From Staphylococcus sp. GSSP0090 (GTDB taxonomy: Bacteria > Bacillota > Bacilli > Staphylococcales > Staphylococcaceae): a DNA stretch of 64,000 nucleotides. The stretch spans positions 62,001 to 126,000 of the forward strand of contig NZ_JACBFD010000044.1 of NCBI RefSeq assembly GCF_013391405.1. The letters are read 5' to 3'. This document shows, piece by piece, positions 52,310 to 61,635 of the stretch. Position 1 is the first letter of the stretch, and each line of letters opens with the position of its first letter. A model generated the notes under the pieces. It worked only from the letters and a program-made list of their open reading frames with translations, was not told the origin of the DNA and did no database searches. The translations under genes were made by a program, and so were the position numbers.

Positions 52310-52832
52310 TATTTAAAATATTGTGATTATGAACAATCATAATTACTTCAAGTATGACGCTGATCAGACATACTATATTTTGAGCAATCAACTCGTTAGA
52401 AAATAGGTGAGCGGCATATATTAGAATGAAAGAACATCCCGTTTTTTATCATTTAATAAATACAATTAAATTAACAAGGACCATATACTAAAAATGATAG
52501 CGTAACTCAAATGATATTGAGAATAACACAGTTATCTAGATTGCTTATATGATTGAATACAACTACAAATTGTAAATAAAAGGTTTATTTAGGTGTTCAT
52601 ATTATGTATATAATGTTAAGATTTTATTAACTCAGTATATGGATAGCAACAAGAACTTTGCTTATAAATAGCGCAACACATTGTTTAAAGCAAATTACAA
52701 AAGTTTCAAAAAATATTTACATATCATGTTATTACTTGTTTTGTAAAGTTTATGTTAAAAATTTTAAACTATGTTATTTTTATTAAAAATTAAGTTATAA
52801 TTAATTTGTAAACAAAAACATGGAGGTATACT
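52310..52832. other. Long AT-rich gap upstream of phoP; promoter region only
   Basis: No reading frame, RNA gene or strong repeat is visible. The last 150 bases are very A/T-rich and contain several possible -10 hexamers (for example TTATAAT near 52794) but no consensus -35. Its length suggests several phoP promoters. I cannot assign them. Confidence 0.4.
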
Positions 52833-53543
52833 ATGTCACAAAAAGTACTAGTAGTAGATGATGAGCAATCAATTGTAACCTTATTAAAATATAATTTAGA
52901 ACAAGCTGGATACATAGTAGAAGTAGCCTATGATGGTGAAGAGGCATTAGAAAAAGTAAATGCTACAAACCCAGAATTGATTGTCTTGGATGTAATGCTT
53001 CCTAAAAAAGATGGAATTGAGGTTTGCAAATCAATTCGTTCTGATAAAAATCTCGTACCAATACTTATGTTAACTGCCAAAGATGATGAGTTTGATCGTG
53101 TACTAGGACTAGAATTAGGTGCAGACGATTATATGACTAAACCATTTTCACCAAGAGAGGTTGTTGCAAGAGTAAAGGCAATATTGAGAAGGTCTGCAAT
53201 CGTAAATGAAGCAGTGCCAGTTGAAAATGATGAAGATGATATCCTTATTGGTTCGATTAGAATTAGACCTGAATATTTTGAAGTTTATAGAGAAGATGAA
53301 TTACTTGAATTAACACCAAAAGAATTTGAATTGCTATTGTATTTAATAGAACGCCAAGGCAGAGTCATTACACGTGAGCATATGTTGAACTCTGTTTGGA
53401 ATTATGAATTCGCTGGTGATTCTAGAATTGTGGATGTACATATAAGTCATTTAAGAGATAAATTAGAAGAAAATCCAAAACAACCCAAATTAATTAAAAC
53501 AGTTCGTGGGTTAGGCTATAAATTGGAGCGACCTAAAGTCTAA
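52833..53543 (+). CDS. phoP: Phosphate regulon response regulator PhoP
   Basis: OmpR/PhoB-class regulator of 236 residues. The receiver domain has DDE at 9-11, phospho-acceptor Asp53 (LIVLDVMLPKKDG) and Lys in DDYMTKPFSP. The C-terminal winged helix carries LTPKEFELLLYL and SRIVDVHISHLRDKLE. Its TAA overlaps the phoR ATG by one base. Orthology to PhoP is supported by the neighbouring polA-mutM-coaE, as in B. subtilis. It should respond to phosphate starvation. Confidence 0.92.
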   Translation: MSQKVLVVDDEQSIVTLLKYNLEQAGYIVEVAYDGEEALEKVNATNPELIVLDVMLPKKDGIEVCKSIRSDKNLVPILMLTAKDDEFDRVLGLELGADDYMTKPFSPREVVARVKAILRRSAIVNEAVPVENDEDDILIGSIRIRPEYFEVYREDELLELTPKEFELLLYLIERQGRVITREHMLNSVWNYEFAGDSRIVDVHISHLRDKLEENPKQPKLIKTVRGLGYKLERPKV

Positions 53544-55231
53544 TGTTAAAGTTCCACCAACGACTTTTATTTTTATTATGTACCATCGTTATTTTAAGCT
53601 TTTTAGCTCTAGGTGCAATTATTACGCATGCAATATATAATACAGTTTCTTCAGCGCAAGAAGGTGATTTGGAACGCCAAGCTGACCATCTAATCAAGTT
53701 ATATAAAGATGGCAAAGAAAGCGAAATGACTGATATTGCAAAAAATGAAAAATTAACAGTTAAAATAAAAGAAAGTAACGATGTCTTGTTTTCCACAAAT
53801 CAAGGAACACAAATTAATGAAGCTATCAAAAATGAAGCAAATCCTTCTCGCTTAATTTACGATAAAGAAAATGATGACCGTAGATATACATTTAAAACCA
53901 CAATCGGGGATAAAGACGTATATCTCAGTGGCATAAACAATGAGATATTAGAACTACAGATACAGTTGTGGAAATATATCGCACTTATTGGTTTGTTTGT
54001 GATTATTATCATATTTTTAGTTGTAAGAAGTATCAATCGGACTTACATTAGACCAATTAATGAAGTAACTTATGCAACTAACTTGTTAGCCGAGGGTTAT
54101 TATCATGTAAGAGTACCAGAAAGTAATGTTAAAGAAACAAGAGAGTTATTTGTAACGACGAATGAGCTTGCGCGTAGGTTACAAAGGTTGAATCACAAAC
54201 AAAAACTTCAATCTAATCGATTAAAAACGACGGTAGAAAATATACCAAGTTCTATTTTGATGATTGATAAATACGGTGAAATTGTTGTAGCTAATAAATC
54301 GTTTTATAATGTTTTTACACCTGAAGAAGCGGTAGAACATAAAAGCTATGTTGATTACGTTGATTTGAAACTACAAAAATTAATTACTGAAGCATTTAAA
54401 GTAGAAAAACCAATTTATGATCAAATAGAATTAACGATTGATCAAGTTCATCAAAAATATTTTGACACATCTTGTGTGCCGATCCTTTCTAAAACAAAGA
54501 AAAACTTATATGGTATGGTGATTGTGCTACATGATATTACGAATCTTAAGAAACTGGAAAATTTAAGAAGAGAATTTGTTGCTAATGTATCACATGAACT
54601 GAAAACACCGATTACGTCTATCAAAGGTTTTGCAGAAACATTATTAGATGGTGCAAAAAACGATGAACAGACATTAAATGAATTTTTACAAATCATTTCT
54701 AAAGAATCAGATCGTATAGAAACATTAGTTTTTGATTTACTAGATCTTTCACATGTTGAGCAACAAACGGAAATCGAAACAGAATATGTAAGCCTTTCAG
54801 AAATTGCAGAAAACACAGTGAAAAATATGCAAAATATTGCTGAAGAAAAACAAATCACTATTACTAAACAAATTAATCCTGACATTATCATTGATGCAAA
54901 TAAAGATAAAGTATCACAAGTTGCTTTGAATTTGTTATCTAATGCTATTAGTTATTCTAAAGAATCAAGGGAAGTGATTATACGTGTGTATAAAGAAGCA
55001 AACAAGCGTATAATGGAAGTACAAGATTTTGGAATTGGTATTAGTGATGAAGATCAAAAACATATTTTTGAAAGATTTTATCGTGTAGATAAAGCAAGAA
55101 GTAGAGATTCAGGTGGTACGGGTCTGGGTCTTTCAATAACCAAACATATCATGGAAGCTCATAAAGGTCGTATAAATGTTATTAGTCGACCAAATGAAGG
55201 TTCTACATTTAGAGTTACATTTTTCGAATAG
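53543..55231 (+). CDS. phoR: Phosphate regulon sensor histidine kinase PhoR
   Basis: 562-residue sensor. It has a first helix at about 7-30, an extracellular domain of about 110 residues, a second helix (about 142-163), HAMP, a PAS domain (SILMIDKYGEIVVANKSF), dimerisation/phospho-acceptor His351 in VANVSHELKTPITS and an ATPase domain with N box (NLLSNAISYS), G1 (QDFGIGISDED) and GGTGLGLSITK. It is translationally coupled to phoP. Confidence 0.92.
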   Translation: MLKFHQRLLFLLCTIVILSFLALGAIITHAIYNTVSSAQEGDLERQADHLIKLYKDGKESEMTDIAKNEKLTVKIKESNDVLFSTNQGTQINEAIKNEANPSRLIYDKENDDRRYTFKTTIGDKDVYLSGINNEILELQIQLWKYIALIGLFVIIIIFLVVRSINRTYIRPINEVTYATNLLAEGYYHVRVPESNVKETRELFVTTNELARRLQRLNHKQKLQSNRLKTTVENIPSSILMIDKYGEIVVANKSFYNVFTPEEAVEHKSYVDYVDLKLQKLITEAFKVEKPIYDQIELTIDQVHQKYFDTSCVPILSKTKKNLYGMVIVLHDITNLKKLENLRREFVANVSHELKTPITSIKGFAETLLDGAKNDEQTLNEFLQIISKESDRIETLVFDLLDLSHVEQQTEIETEYVSLSEIAENTVKNMQNIAEEKQITITKQINPDIIIDANKDKVSQVALNLLSNAISYSKESREVIIRVYKEANKRIMEVQDFGIGISDEDQKHIFERFYRVDKARSRDSGGTGLGLSITKHIMEAHKGRINVISRPNEGSTFRVTFFE

Positions 55232-55281
55232 CAATGAGAAATATGATATCATTTTAAAATTACATTAATTTATATTTATAA

Positions 55282-55321
55282 CGGTCAGATTACCTCAAGT
55301 GGTATCTGACCGGCTTTTTAT
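55282..55321 (+). terminator. phoPR terminator
   Basis: CGGTCAGA-T-TACC/GGTATCTGACCG stem with a bulged T and GCTTTTTATTT tail, 50 bases after phoR. Confidence 0.8.
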
Positions 55322-55422
55322 TTATTTAATAATTTTTGAATATCTTAAATATACCGTATCAATACAGTTACGTGCGTTTTTTATGCTAAAATAAATATAA
55401 ATATGTGTTGGAGGTTAAAACA

Positions 55423-58053
55423 TTGAATAAATTAATCTTAATTGATGGTAACAGTCTGAGCTTTAGAGCTTTTTATGCTTTACCACTTTTACAAAATAAG
55501 GCAGGTATACACACCAACGCTGTTTATGGCTTTGCGATGTTACTTGAGAAAATAATTAAAGAAGAACAGCCCACACATTTTCTTGTTGCATTTGATGCAG
55601 GAAAGACAACATTTAGACACGAACAATATAGTGAATATAAAGGTGGACGCCAAAAAACACCACCGGAACTAAGTGAACAATTTCCATATGTCAGACAGTT
55701 GTTAGATGCATATCAAATTAAACGATACGAATTAGAAAATTATGAAGCTGACGACATCATAGGAACATTAAGTAGACAAGCAAATGCAGCCAAATTTGAA
55801 ACAATTATCGTTACAGGTGATCGAGATTTAACTCAGTTAGCAACAGACGATGTAACAATTTATTACACGAAAAAAGGTGTAACAGATGTTGATCATTATA
55901 CACCTGAATTTATTGCTGAAAAATATGATGGCTTAGTCCCAAATCAAATCATTGATATGAAAGGATTAATGGGTGATGCTTCAGACAATATTCCTGGTGT
56001 AGCAGGTGTTGGAGAAAAGACAGCTATCAAATTATTGAAACAATTTTCTACTGTTGAAAATGTTTATGATCATCTGGAAGAAGTGTCTGGTAAGAAGTTA
56101 AAAGAAAAACTAGAAAATAGTAAATCTGACGCTTTAATGAGTAAAGAACTGGCTACAATTAATTGTGATAGCCCTATAGAAGTTTCTTTAGAAGATACGA
56201 AATTACCAGAAAATCCGGATTCAACAGCAAAAATTGATATTTTTAAAAAACTTGAATTCAAGCAACTGCTAGATCAAATCGATGTAGAAGCTAATCATTC
56301 TGCTGCAGAAGCATTGGAACTAGAGATTACATCAGATTTTAATAATGTGAATTTTAATTCGCTCACAACTGCTACGATTCATTTTGAATTAGATGGAACA
56401 AATTATTTGAAAGATGATATTTTGAAATTTGCTTTATATGATGGCTCAAATCATGTAGTTATTGATGCAGATAAGGTTCATGATTATCCGGACTTAATAG
56501 CTTGGTTAGAGAGTGATAAGACAGAAAAAATCGTCTATGATGCAAAAAAATCATATATCGTTGCACATCGCTTAAATATAGCGATTAAACATATTGTGTT
56601 TGATGTGATGCTCGCGAGTTATATTATCGATCCATCTCGCACAATTGACGATGTGAATTCTGTGGTGTCGTATTTTGGCCAACACTATGTAAAAGAAAAT
56701 GTCGAAGTATATGGTAAAGGTAAAAAGAGACATGTACCTGAGGATGATATTTTAAATCATCACGTTGCTACGATTATCGAAGCAATTGATAAAGTCAAAC
56801 CTCAAATGGAGTCCAAGTTAGAGGAATATAATCAAACTAACTTATTGGATGACTTAGAATTACCACTAGCGCGCATTTTGAGTGAAATGGAAGAAACGGG
56901 TATTTATACCGTTGCAAGTGATTTGGAAGAAATGGAAAAGGAAATTCAAGCAAAACTTGATGTACTGATTGATAATATTTATAACGCTGCTGGTGAACCA
57001 TTTAATATTAACTCGCCAAAACAATTAGGCGTTGTATTATTTGAAACATTGGAATTACCTGTTATTAAAAAAACGAAAACGGGTTATTCTACTGCAGTAG
57101 ATGTGCTTGAACAACTACAAGGGCAACATCCTATCATTGACTATATTTTAGAATACAGAACACTGTCAAAATTGCAGTCAACATATGTAGAAGGTCTGCA
57201 AAAAGTGATTAGCGAAGATAACCGTATTCATACAAGATTCAATCAAACACTTGCACAGACGGGGAGATTGTCTTCTATTGATCCTAACTTACAAAACATA
57301 CCTATTCGTTTGGAAGAAGGTCGAAGAATTAGAAAGGCATTTAAATCTAGTGATGAAAACAATGTCATCTTCTCTGCCGACTATTCACAAATCGAATTGC
57401 GTGTGCTTGCACATATTACGCAAGATGAGAGCATGAAGCAAGCATTTATTAATGATGAAGATATTCACACAGCGACTGCAATGAAAGTATTTAATGTAGC
57501 ACCAGATGAAGTGGATAGCCTTATGCGAAGACAGGCGAAAGCGGTGAATTTCGGTATCGTATATGGTATTAGTGATTATGGGTTAAGTCAGAGCTTAGGC
57601 ATTACACGTAAACAAGCAAAACAATTTATTGATGATTATCTTGATAGTTTCCCAGGTGTGAAACAATATATGGAAGATATTGTTAAAGATTGTAAAGCGC
57701 AAGGTTATATTGAAACACTATTACATCGTCGTCGTTATATTCCAGATATCACAAGTAGAAACTTTAATTTACGTGGTTTTGCAGAAAGAACGGCTATGAA
57801 TACACCGATACAGGGCAGTGCAGCAGATATTATCAAATTAGCAATGGTTAATTTTGTCAATGAAGTTAAACATACTGACTTTCATGCACAATTGTTATTA
57901 CAAGTGCACGATGAATTGATATTTGAATTACCTAAAGATGAAGTAGATGCATTTAGTGATTTTATAGAAGAAATTATGGATAATGCATTAGCATTAGACG
58001 TACCACTTAAAGTTGAATCTAGTTATGGTAAGACTTGGTACGACGCAAAATAG
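55423..58053 (+). CDS. polA: DNA polymerase I
   Basis: Fills repair gaps and removes RNA primers. The 876-residue protein has a 5'-3' exonuclease domain (IDGNSLSFRAFYALP, EADDIIGTL, VTGDRDLTQL, GDASDNIPGV), a middle domain where the proofreading DxE motif is not intact (HFELDGTNYLKDD), and a polymerase domain with motif A FSADYSQIELRVLAH and motif C QVHDELIFEL. I start at TTG 55423, eight bases after GGAGG; the frame from 55405 runs over that site. mutM follows after 15 bases. Confidence 0.95.
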   Translation: MNKLILIDGNSLSFRAFYALPLLQNKAGIHTNAVYGFAMLLEKIIKEEQPTHFLVAFDAGKTTFRHEQYSEYKGGRQKTPPELSEQFPYVRQLLDAYQIKRYELENYEADDIIGTLSRQANAAKFETIIVTGDRDLTQLATDDVTIYYTKKGVTDVDHYTPEFIAEKYDGLVPNQIIDMKGLMGDASDNIPGVAGVGEKTAIKLLKQFSTVENVYDHLEEVSGKKLKEKLENSKSDALMSKELATINCDSPIEVSLEDTKLPENPDSTAKIDIFKKLEFKQLLDQIDVEANHSAAEALELEITSDFNNVNFNSLTTATIHFELDGTNYLKDDILKFALYDGSNHVVIDADKVHDYPDLIAWLESDKTEKIVYDAKKSYIVAHRLNIAIKHIVFDVMLASYIIDPSRTIDDVNSVVSYFGQHYVKENVEVYGKGKKRHVPEDDILNHHVATIIEAIDKVKPQMESKLEEYNQTNLLDDLELPLARILSEMEETGIYTVASDLEEMEKEIQAKLDVLIDNIYNAAGEPFNINSPKQLGVVLFETLELPVIKKTKTGYSTAVDVLEQLQGQHPIIDYILEYRTLSKLQSTYVEGLQKVISEDNRIHTRFNQTLAQTGRLSSIDPNLQNIPIRLEEGRRIRKAFKSSDENNVIFSADYSQIELRVLAHITQDESMKQAFINDEDIHTATAMKVFNVAPDEVDSLMRRQAKAVNFGIVYGISDYGLSQSLGITRKQAKQFIDDYLDSFPGVKQYMEDIVKDCKAQGYIETLLHRRRYIPDITSRNFNLRGFAERTAMNTPIQGSAADIIKLAMVNFVNEVKHTDFHAQLLLQVHDELIFELPKDEVDAFSDFIEEIMDNALALDVPLKVESSYGKTWYDAK

Positions 58054-58068
58054 AAAGAAGGTGAACAA

Positions 58069-58941
58069 GTGCCTGAATTACCTGAAGTAGAGCATGTAAC
58101 AAGAGGAATTAAACCGTTTGTAAAAGGACAAAAAATTGAATCTATCATATTCTCTGATAAAGTCCAAGAAGGTAAAGCGAATCAAAAAGAAACAATTATT
58201 AAAGGTATGGAACTTGATACTTTTAAGCAATTTACAAAATTATATACCATTGTAGATATAGAGCGCAGAAGTAAGTATATTGTCTTTTATTTAGAAAAAG
58301 ATGGAGATAAAAGAATACTAATTAGTCATTTAGGTATGGCTGGTGGATTTTTTGTCGTAGATAAGATAGACGATATTAATGTGCCCAATTATCGTAAACA
58401 TTGGCATGTCATATTTAAATTAGATAATGATAAATTACTTGTATATTCAGATATTCGGCGTTTTGGTGAAATTAGAAATGTTGCGTCATTTAAAGCGTAT
58501 CCATCATTTTTAGAAATTGCGCCAGAACCTTTTGAGAAAGAAGCAATGGCACATTATCTATCCTGGTTTGATAAAAAATTATATCTAAATAAACCAATCA
58601 AACAAATGATCTTGGATCATCGTGTTATATCAGGATGTGGAAATATATATGCTTGTGAAGCATTATTTAGAGCAGGCATTCATCCGGCTAGATTATCAAA
58701 GGATTTAAATCATCAAGAACGTGAAATGTTATTTTATTATGTTCGAGAAGTGCTAGAAGCGGGTATAAAATATGGTGGAACTAGCATTTCGGACTATCGT
58801 CATGCCGATGGTAGTACGGGTACAATGCAGCAACATTTAAATGTATATAAACAAAAAGTTTGTAAAGTTTGTGGCAGTGACATAGCAACACAAGTAATTG
58901 CAACACGTAACAGTCATTTTTGTCCAACTTGTCAACAATAA
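58069..58941 (+). CDS. mutM: Formamidopyrimidine-DNA glycosylase
   Basis: Removes 8-oxoguanine and FaPy lesions, with AP-lyase activity. The 290-residue protein begins (GTG) PELPEVEHVTRG, giving catalytic Pro and Glu after Met removal. ISHLGMAGGF carries the loop, and CGNIYACEALFRAGIHP the H2TH region. The C-terminal zinc finger is CKVCGSDIATQ ... CPTCQ. GTG 58069 follows AAGGTG. The polA-mutM-coaE cluster is conserved in Bacillales and couples repair steps. Confidence 0.95.
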   Translation: MPELPEVEHVTRGIKPFVKGQKIESIIFSDKVQEGKANQKETIIKGMELDTFKQFTKLYTIVDIERRSKYIVFYLEKDGDKRILISHLGMAGGFFVVDKIDDINVPNYRKHWHVIFKLDNDKLLVYSDIRRFGEIRNVASFKAYPSFLEIAPEPFEKEAMAHYLSWFDKKLYLNKPIKQMILDHRVISGCGNIYACEALFRAGIHPARLSKDLNHQEREMLFYYVREVLEAGIKYGGTSISDYRHADGSTGTMQQHLNVYKQKVCKVCGSDIATQVIATRNSHFCPTCQQ

Positions 58942-58956
58942 AGGAAGAGTGAGAGT

Positions 58957-59577
58957 ATGCCAAAAGTTATAGGACTAACTGGTGGTATTGCATCAGGTAA
59001 ATCTACGGTATCAGAACTATTAAGCGCACATGGTTTCAAAATTGTAGATGCAGATATTGCATCACGTCAAGCAGTAGAAAAAGGTACAAAAGGTCTTGAA
59101 CGTGTTAAAGAAGCCTTTGGTGAACAAGCTATTGATGCTAACGGCGAGATGAATAGAGCTTATGTAGGCGAAGTTGTATTTAATCAACCAGAAAAAAGGT
59201 TGGAATTAAATGAAATAGTACATCCCATAGTGCGAGAAATTATGGAAAAAGAAAAAACACAATACCTGAACGAAGGTTATAATGTGATTATGGATATTCC
59301 ATTACTATTTGAAAATGATTTACAAGATACTGTGGATGAAGTTTGGTTGGTATATACTTCAGAAAGTATTCAAATCGATAGATTGATGGAACGAAATAAT
59401 ATTTCAATGGAAGAAGCGAAAGCGCGTGTTTATAGTCAAATTTCTATAGATAAAAAACGTAGAATGGCTGATCATGAAATAGATAATCGTGATACGAAAT
59501 TAGAACTAAAACAAAATCTAGAAAATTTATTATTAGAAGAAGGCTATATAGAGCCGCATTCTGAAGATGTACTTTAA
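58957..59577 (+). CDS. coaE: Dephospho-CoA kinase
   Basis: Last step of coenzyme A synthesis. The 206-residue P-loop kinase shows [38 protein letters not shown] and DIPLLFE. The ATG follows GGAAGAGTGAGAGT 15 bases after mutM. A clean terminator closes the operon. Confidence 0.95.
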   Translation: MPKVIGLTGGIASGKSTVSELLSAHGFKIVDADIASRQAVEKGTKGLERVKEAFGEQAIDANGEMNRAYVGEVVFNQPEKRLELNEIVHPIVREIMEKEKTQYLNEGYNVIMDIPLLFENDLQDTVDEVWLVYTSESIQIDRLMERNNISMEEAKARVYSQISIDKKRRMADHEIDNRDTKLELKQNLENLLLEEGYIEPHSEDVL

Positions 59578-59590
59578 CAACGTGTCTATG

Positions 59591-59628
59591 CCACTCAATT
59601 ATCAATGATAGTTGAGTGGTTTTTTTTA
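59591..59628 (+). terminator. polA-mutM-coaE terminator
   Basis: CCACTCAATTATCA/TGATAGTTGAGTGG stem (one G-U) followed by TTTTTTTT. Confidence 0.9.
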
Positions 59629-59769
59629 TTAAATATAATTCAATCAATTTAATTGTTAAGTTAGTAATATGCTTAAAAAACATTAAAATGATAGCCTTAT
59701 TGAGCTAGAATTATTCATAATCATTAGAAAGCATAAATGCTTTAAAGCTAAAGTTTTTAAATTTATTAA

Positions 59770-59824
59770 AGAAAACGCTTTCCTAAATAAATATTTATGT
59801 TATACTATTTCCATAAAGTATAAC
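59770..59824 (+). promoter_or_regulatory. gapB control region: cre-like site and 8-bp inverted repeat
   Basis: AGAAAACGCTTTCC (59770-59783) matches 12 of 14 cre positions. GTTATACT (59799-59806) is repeated inverted at 59817-59824 with a 10-base spacer. TATACT in the left arm could be the -10, so a dimeric regulator bound here would block the promoter. B. subtilis gapB is repressed by CcpN. Which protein acts here is unknown. Confidence 0.45.
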
Positions 59825-59846
59825 ACTAAGACGAGGGGTGCTTCGA

Positions 59847-60872
59847 ATGACGACAAATATAGCAATTAACGGAATGGGTAGAATAGGTAGAATGGTATTG
59901 AGAATCGCACTAAAAAATAAAGATTTAAATGTAGTGGCGATTAATGCGAGTTACCCACCGGAAACAATTGCACATTTAATAAATTATGATACAACACATG
60001 GTACTTATGATTTTAAAGTAGAGCCTATAGAATCTGGTATTAAAGTTGGCGATCATGAAATTCAATTAGTTTCTGATAGAAATCCTGAAAATTTACCATG
60101 GAAACAATTAAATATTGATGTTGCAATTGAAGCAACTGGTAAATTTAATCATGGAGATAAAGCGATTGCACATATTAAAGCTGGCGCTAAAAAAGTATTG
60201 TTAACAGGACCATCCAAGGGTGGCGATGTACAAATGATTGTCAAAGGTGTAAATAATGAACAACTGGATATAGAGCAATTTGATATATTTAGCAATGCCT
60301 CATGTACTACAAACTGTATCGGTCCAGTTGCAAAAGTATTAAATGATCAATTTGGCATTCAAAATGGATTAATGACAACGGTACACGCTATTACAAATGA
60401 CCAAAATAATATTGATAATCCACATAAAGATTTAAGACGTGCACGTTCATGTAATGAAAGTATTATTCCAACTTCAACTGGTGCCGCAAAAGCATTAAAA
60501 GAAGTATTGCCAGAGTTAGAAGGCAAATTACATGGAATGGCTTTACGCGTACCTACAAAAAATGTATCACTCGTTGATTTAGTTGTTGACTTAAATGAAA
60601 ATGTAACAGCAGAACAAGTAAATGAAGCTTTTAAACAGAATGATTTACAAGGTGTTATTTCTACAGAAGATGCACCGCTTGTGTCTATGGACTTTAACAC
60701 GAATCCACATTCTGCAATTATCGATACGCAAAGTACAATGGTAATGGGAGACAATAAAGTTAAAGTCATTGCATGGTATGATAATGAATGGGGATATTCT
60801 AATAGAGTAGTAGATGTAGCTACACAAATTGGGCAATTACTTAAAAATGATATTGCAGCCGTAACAAACTAA
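59847..60872 (+). CDS. gapB: Glyceraldehyde-3-phosphate dehydrogenase, gluconeogenic GapB type
   Basis: 341-residue GAPDH. The nucleotide motif is INGMGRIGRMVLRIA, and the active Cys153 lies in SNASCTTNC. The NAD-selective Asp after the second strand is replaced by Ala-Ser (VVAINASYPPE), as in NADP-preferring GapB enzymes that run in the gluconeogenic direction. The place beside polA-coaE-nrdR is that of B. subtilis gapB. ATG 59847 is chosen; a GTG three codons earlier overlaps the GAGGGG ribosome site. Confidence 0.93.
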   Translation: MTTNIAINGMGRIGRMVLRIALKNKDLNVVAINASYPPETIAHLINYDTTHGTYDFKVEPIESGIKVGDHEIQLVSDRNPENLPWKQLNIDVAIEATGKFNHGDKAIAHIKAGAKKVLLTGPSKGGDVQMIVKGVNNEQLDIEQFDIFSNASCTTNCIGPVAKVLNDQFGIQNGLMTTVHAITNDQNNIDNPHKDLRRARSCNESIIPTSTGAAKALKEVLPELEGKLHGMALRVPTKNVSLVDLVVDLNENVTAEQVNEAFKQNDLQGVISTEDAPLVSMDFNTNPHSAIIDTQSTMVMGDNKVKVIAWYDNEWGYSNRVVDVATQIGQLLKNDIAAVTN

Positions 60873-60914
60873 TTTGAAAAACAACCCTAAATCTTTAATA
60901 TAATAATTTAAGAT

Positions 60915-60965
60915 GCCGTATCTTATAGTTGGTTATTTAAAACTATAAGGTACGGCTTTTTGATT
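60915..60965 (+). terminator. gapB terminator
   Basis: GCCGTATCTTATAGTT/AACTATAAGGTACGGC 16-bp stem with a G-U pair and a TTTTTGATTTTT tail. Confidence 0.9.
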
Positions 60966-61164
60966 TTTCTTTGTTAAAATCAAATAGTATCTTTATACAG
61001 AAGATTTCGTATATAAGCAGTAATGATGATAAGAAATGTTTTATTATTCTGAGTTTCTGTTATATTGTCTTTGATAATCTATGTATAGTGTAATTGCGAA
61101 TCTTTTGTGACTTGCACATTTATAGTATAATGAAAGGTAATCAAAAAGAGAGGGTGATAATTCG

Positions 61165-61635
61165 ATGAAATGCCCGAAATGTAATTCGACTCATTCTCGT
61201 GTTGTAGACTCTAGACATGCGGATGAAGTTAATGCGATTCGACGTAGAAGAGAATGTGAAAACTGTGAAACAAGGTTCACTACTTTTGAACATATAGAAA
61301 AGAGACCACTCATCGTTGTGAAAAAAGACGGTACGCGTGAGCAATTTTTACGAGAAAAAATATTAAACGGTTTAGTTCGTTCATGCGAGAAAAGACCTGT
61401 GAGATATGAACAATTAGAAGACATTACGAACAATGTCGAATGGAAATTACGTGATGAAGGTCGCGCTGAAATTTCGTCAAGAGAAATAGGTGAACATGTG
61501 ATGAATTTATTAATGCATGTAGACCAAGTGTCGTATGTACGATTTGCATCTGTATATAAAGAATTTAAGGATGTTGATCAATTATTACAATCTATGCAAG
61601 GTATCTTAGCTGAAAATAAACGGAGTGATTCTTAA
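61165..61635 (+). CDS. nrdR: Transcriptional repressor NrdR
   Basis: ATP/dATP-sensing repressor of ribonucleotide reductase genes. The 156-residue protein has the zinc ribbon CPKC ... CENC (Cys 3, 6, 31, 34) within [17 protein letters not shown], and an ATP-cone ([20 protein letters not shown]). ATG 61165 follows GAGAGGGTGATAATTCG. It is coupled to dnaB by a one-base overlap (TAATG), joining dNTP supply to replication initiation. Confidence 0.97.
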   Translation: MKCPKCNSTHSRVVDSRHADEVNAIRRRRECENCETRFTTFEHIEKRPLIVVKKDGTREQFLREKILNGLVRSCEKRPVRYEQLEDITNNVEWKLRDEGRAEISSREIGEHVMNLLMHVDQVSYVRFASVYKEFKDVDQLLQSMQGILAENKRSDS

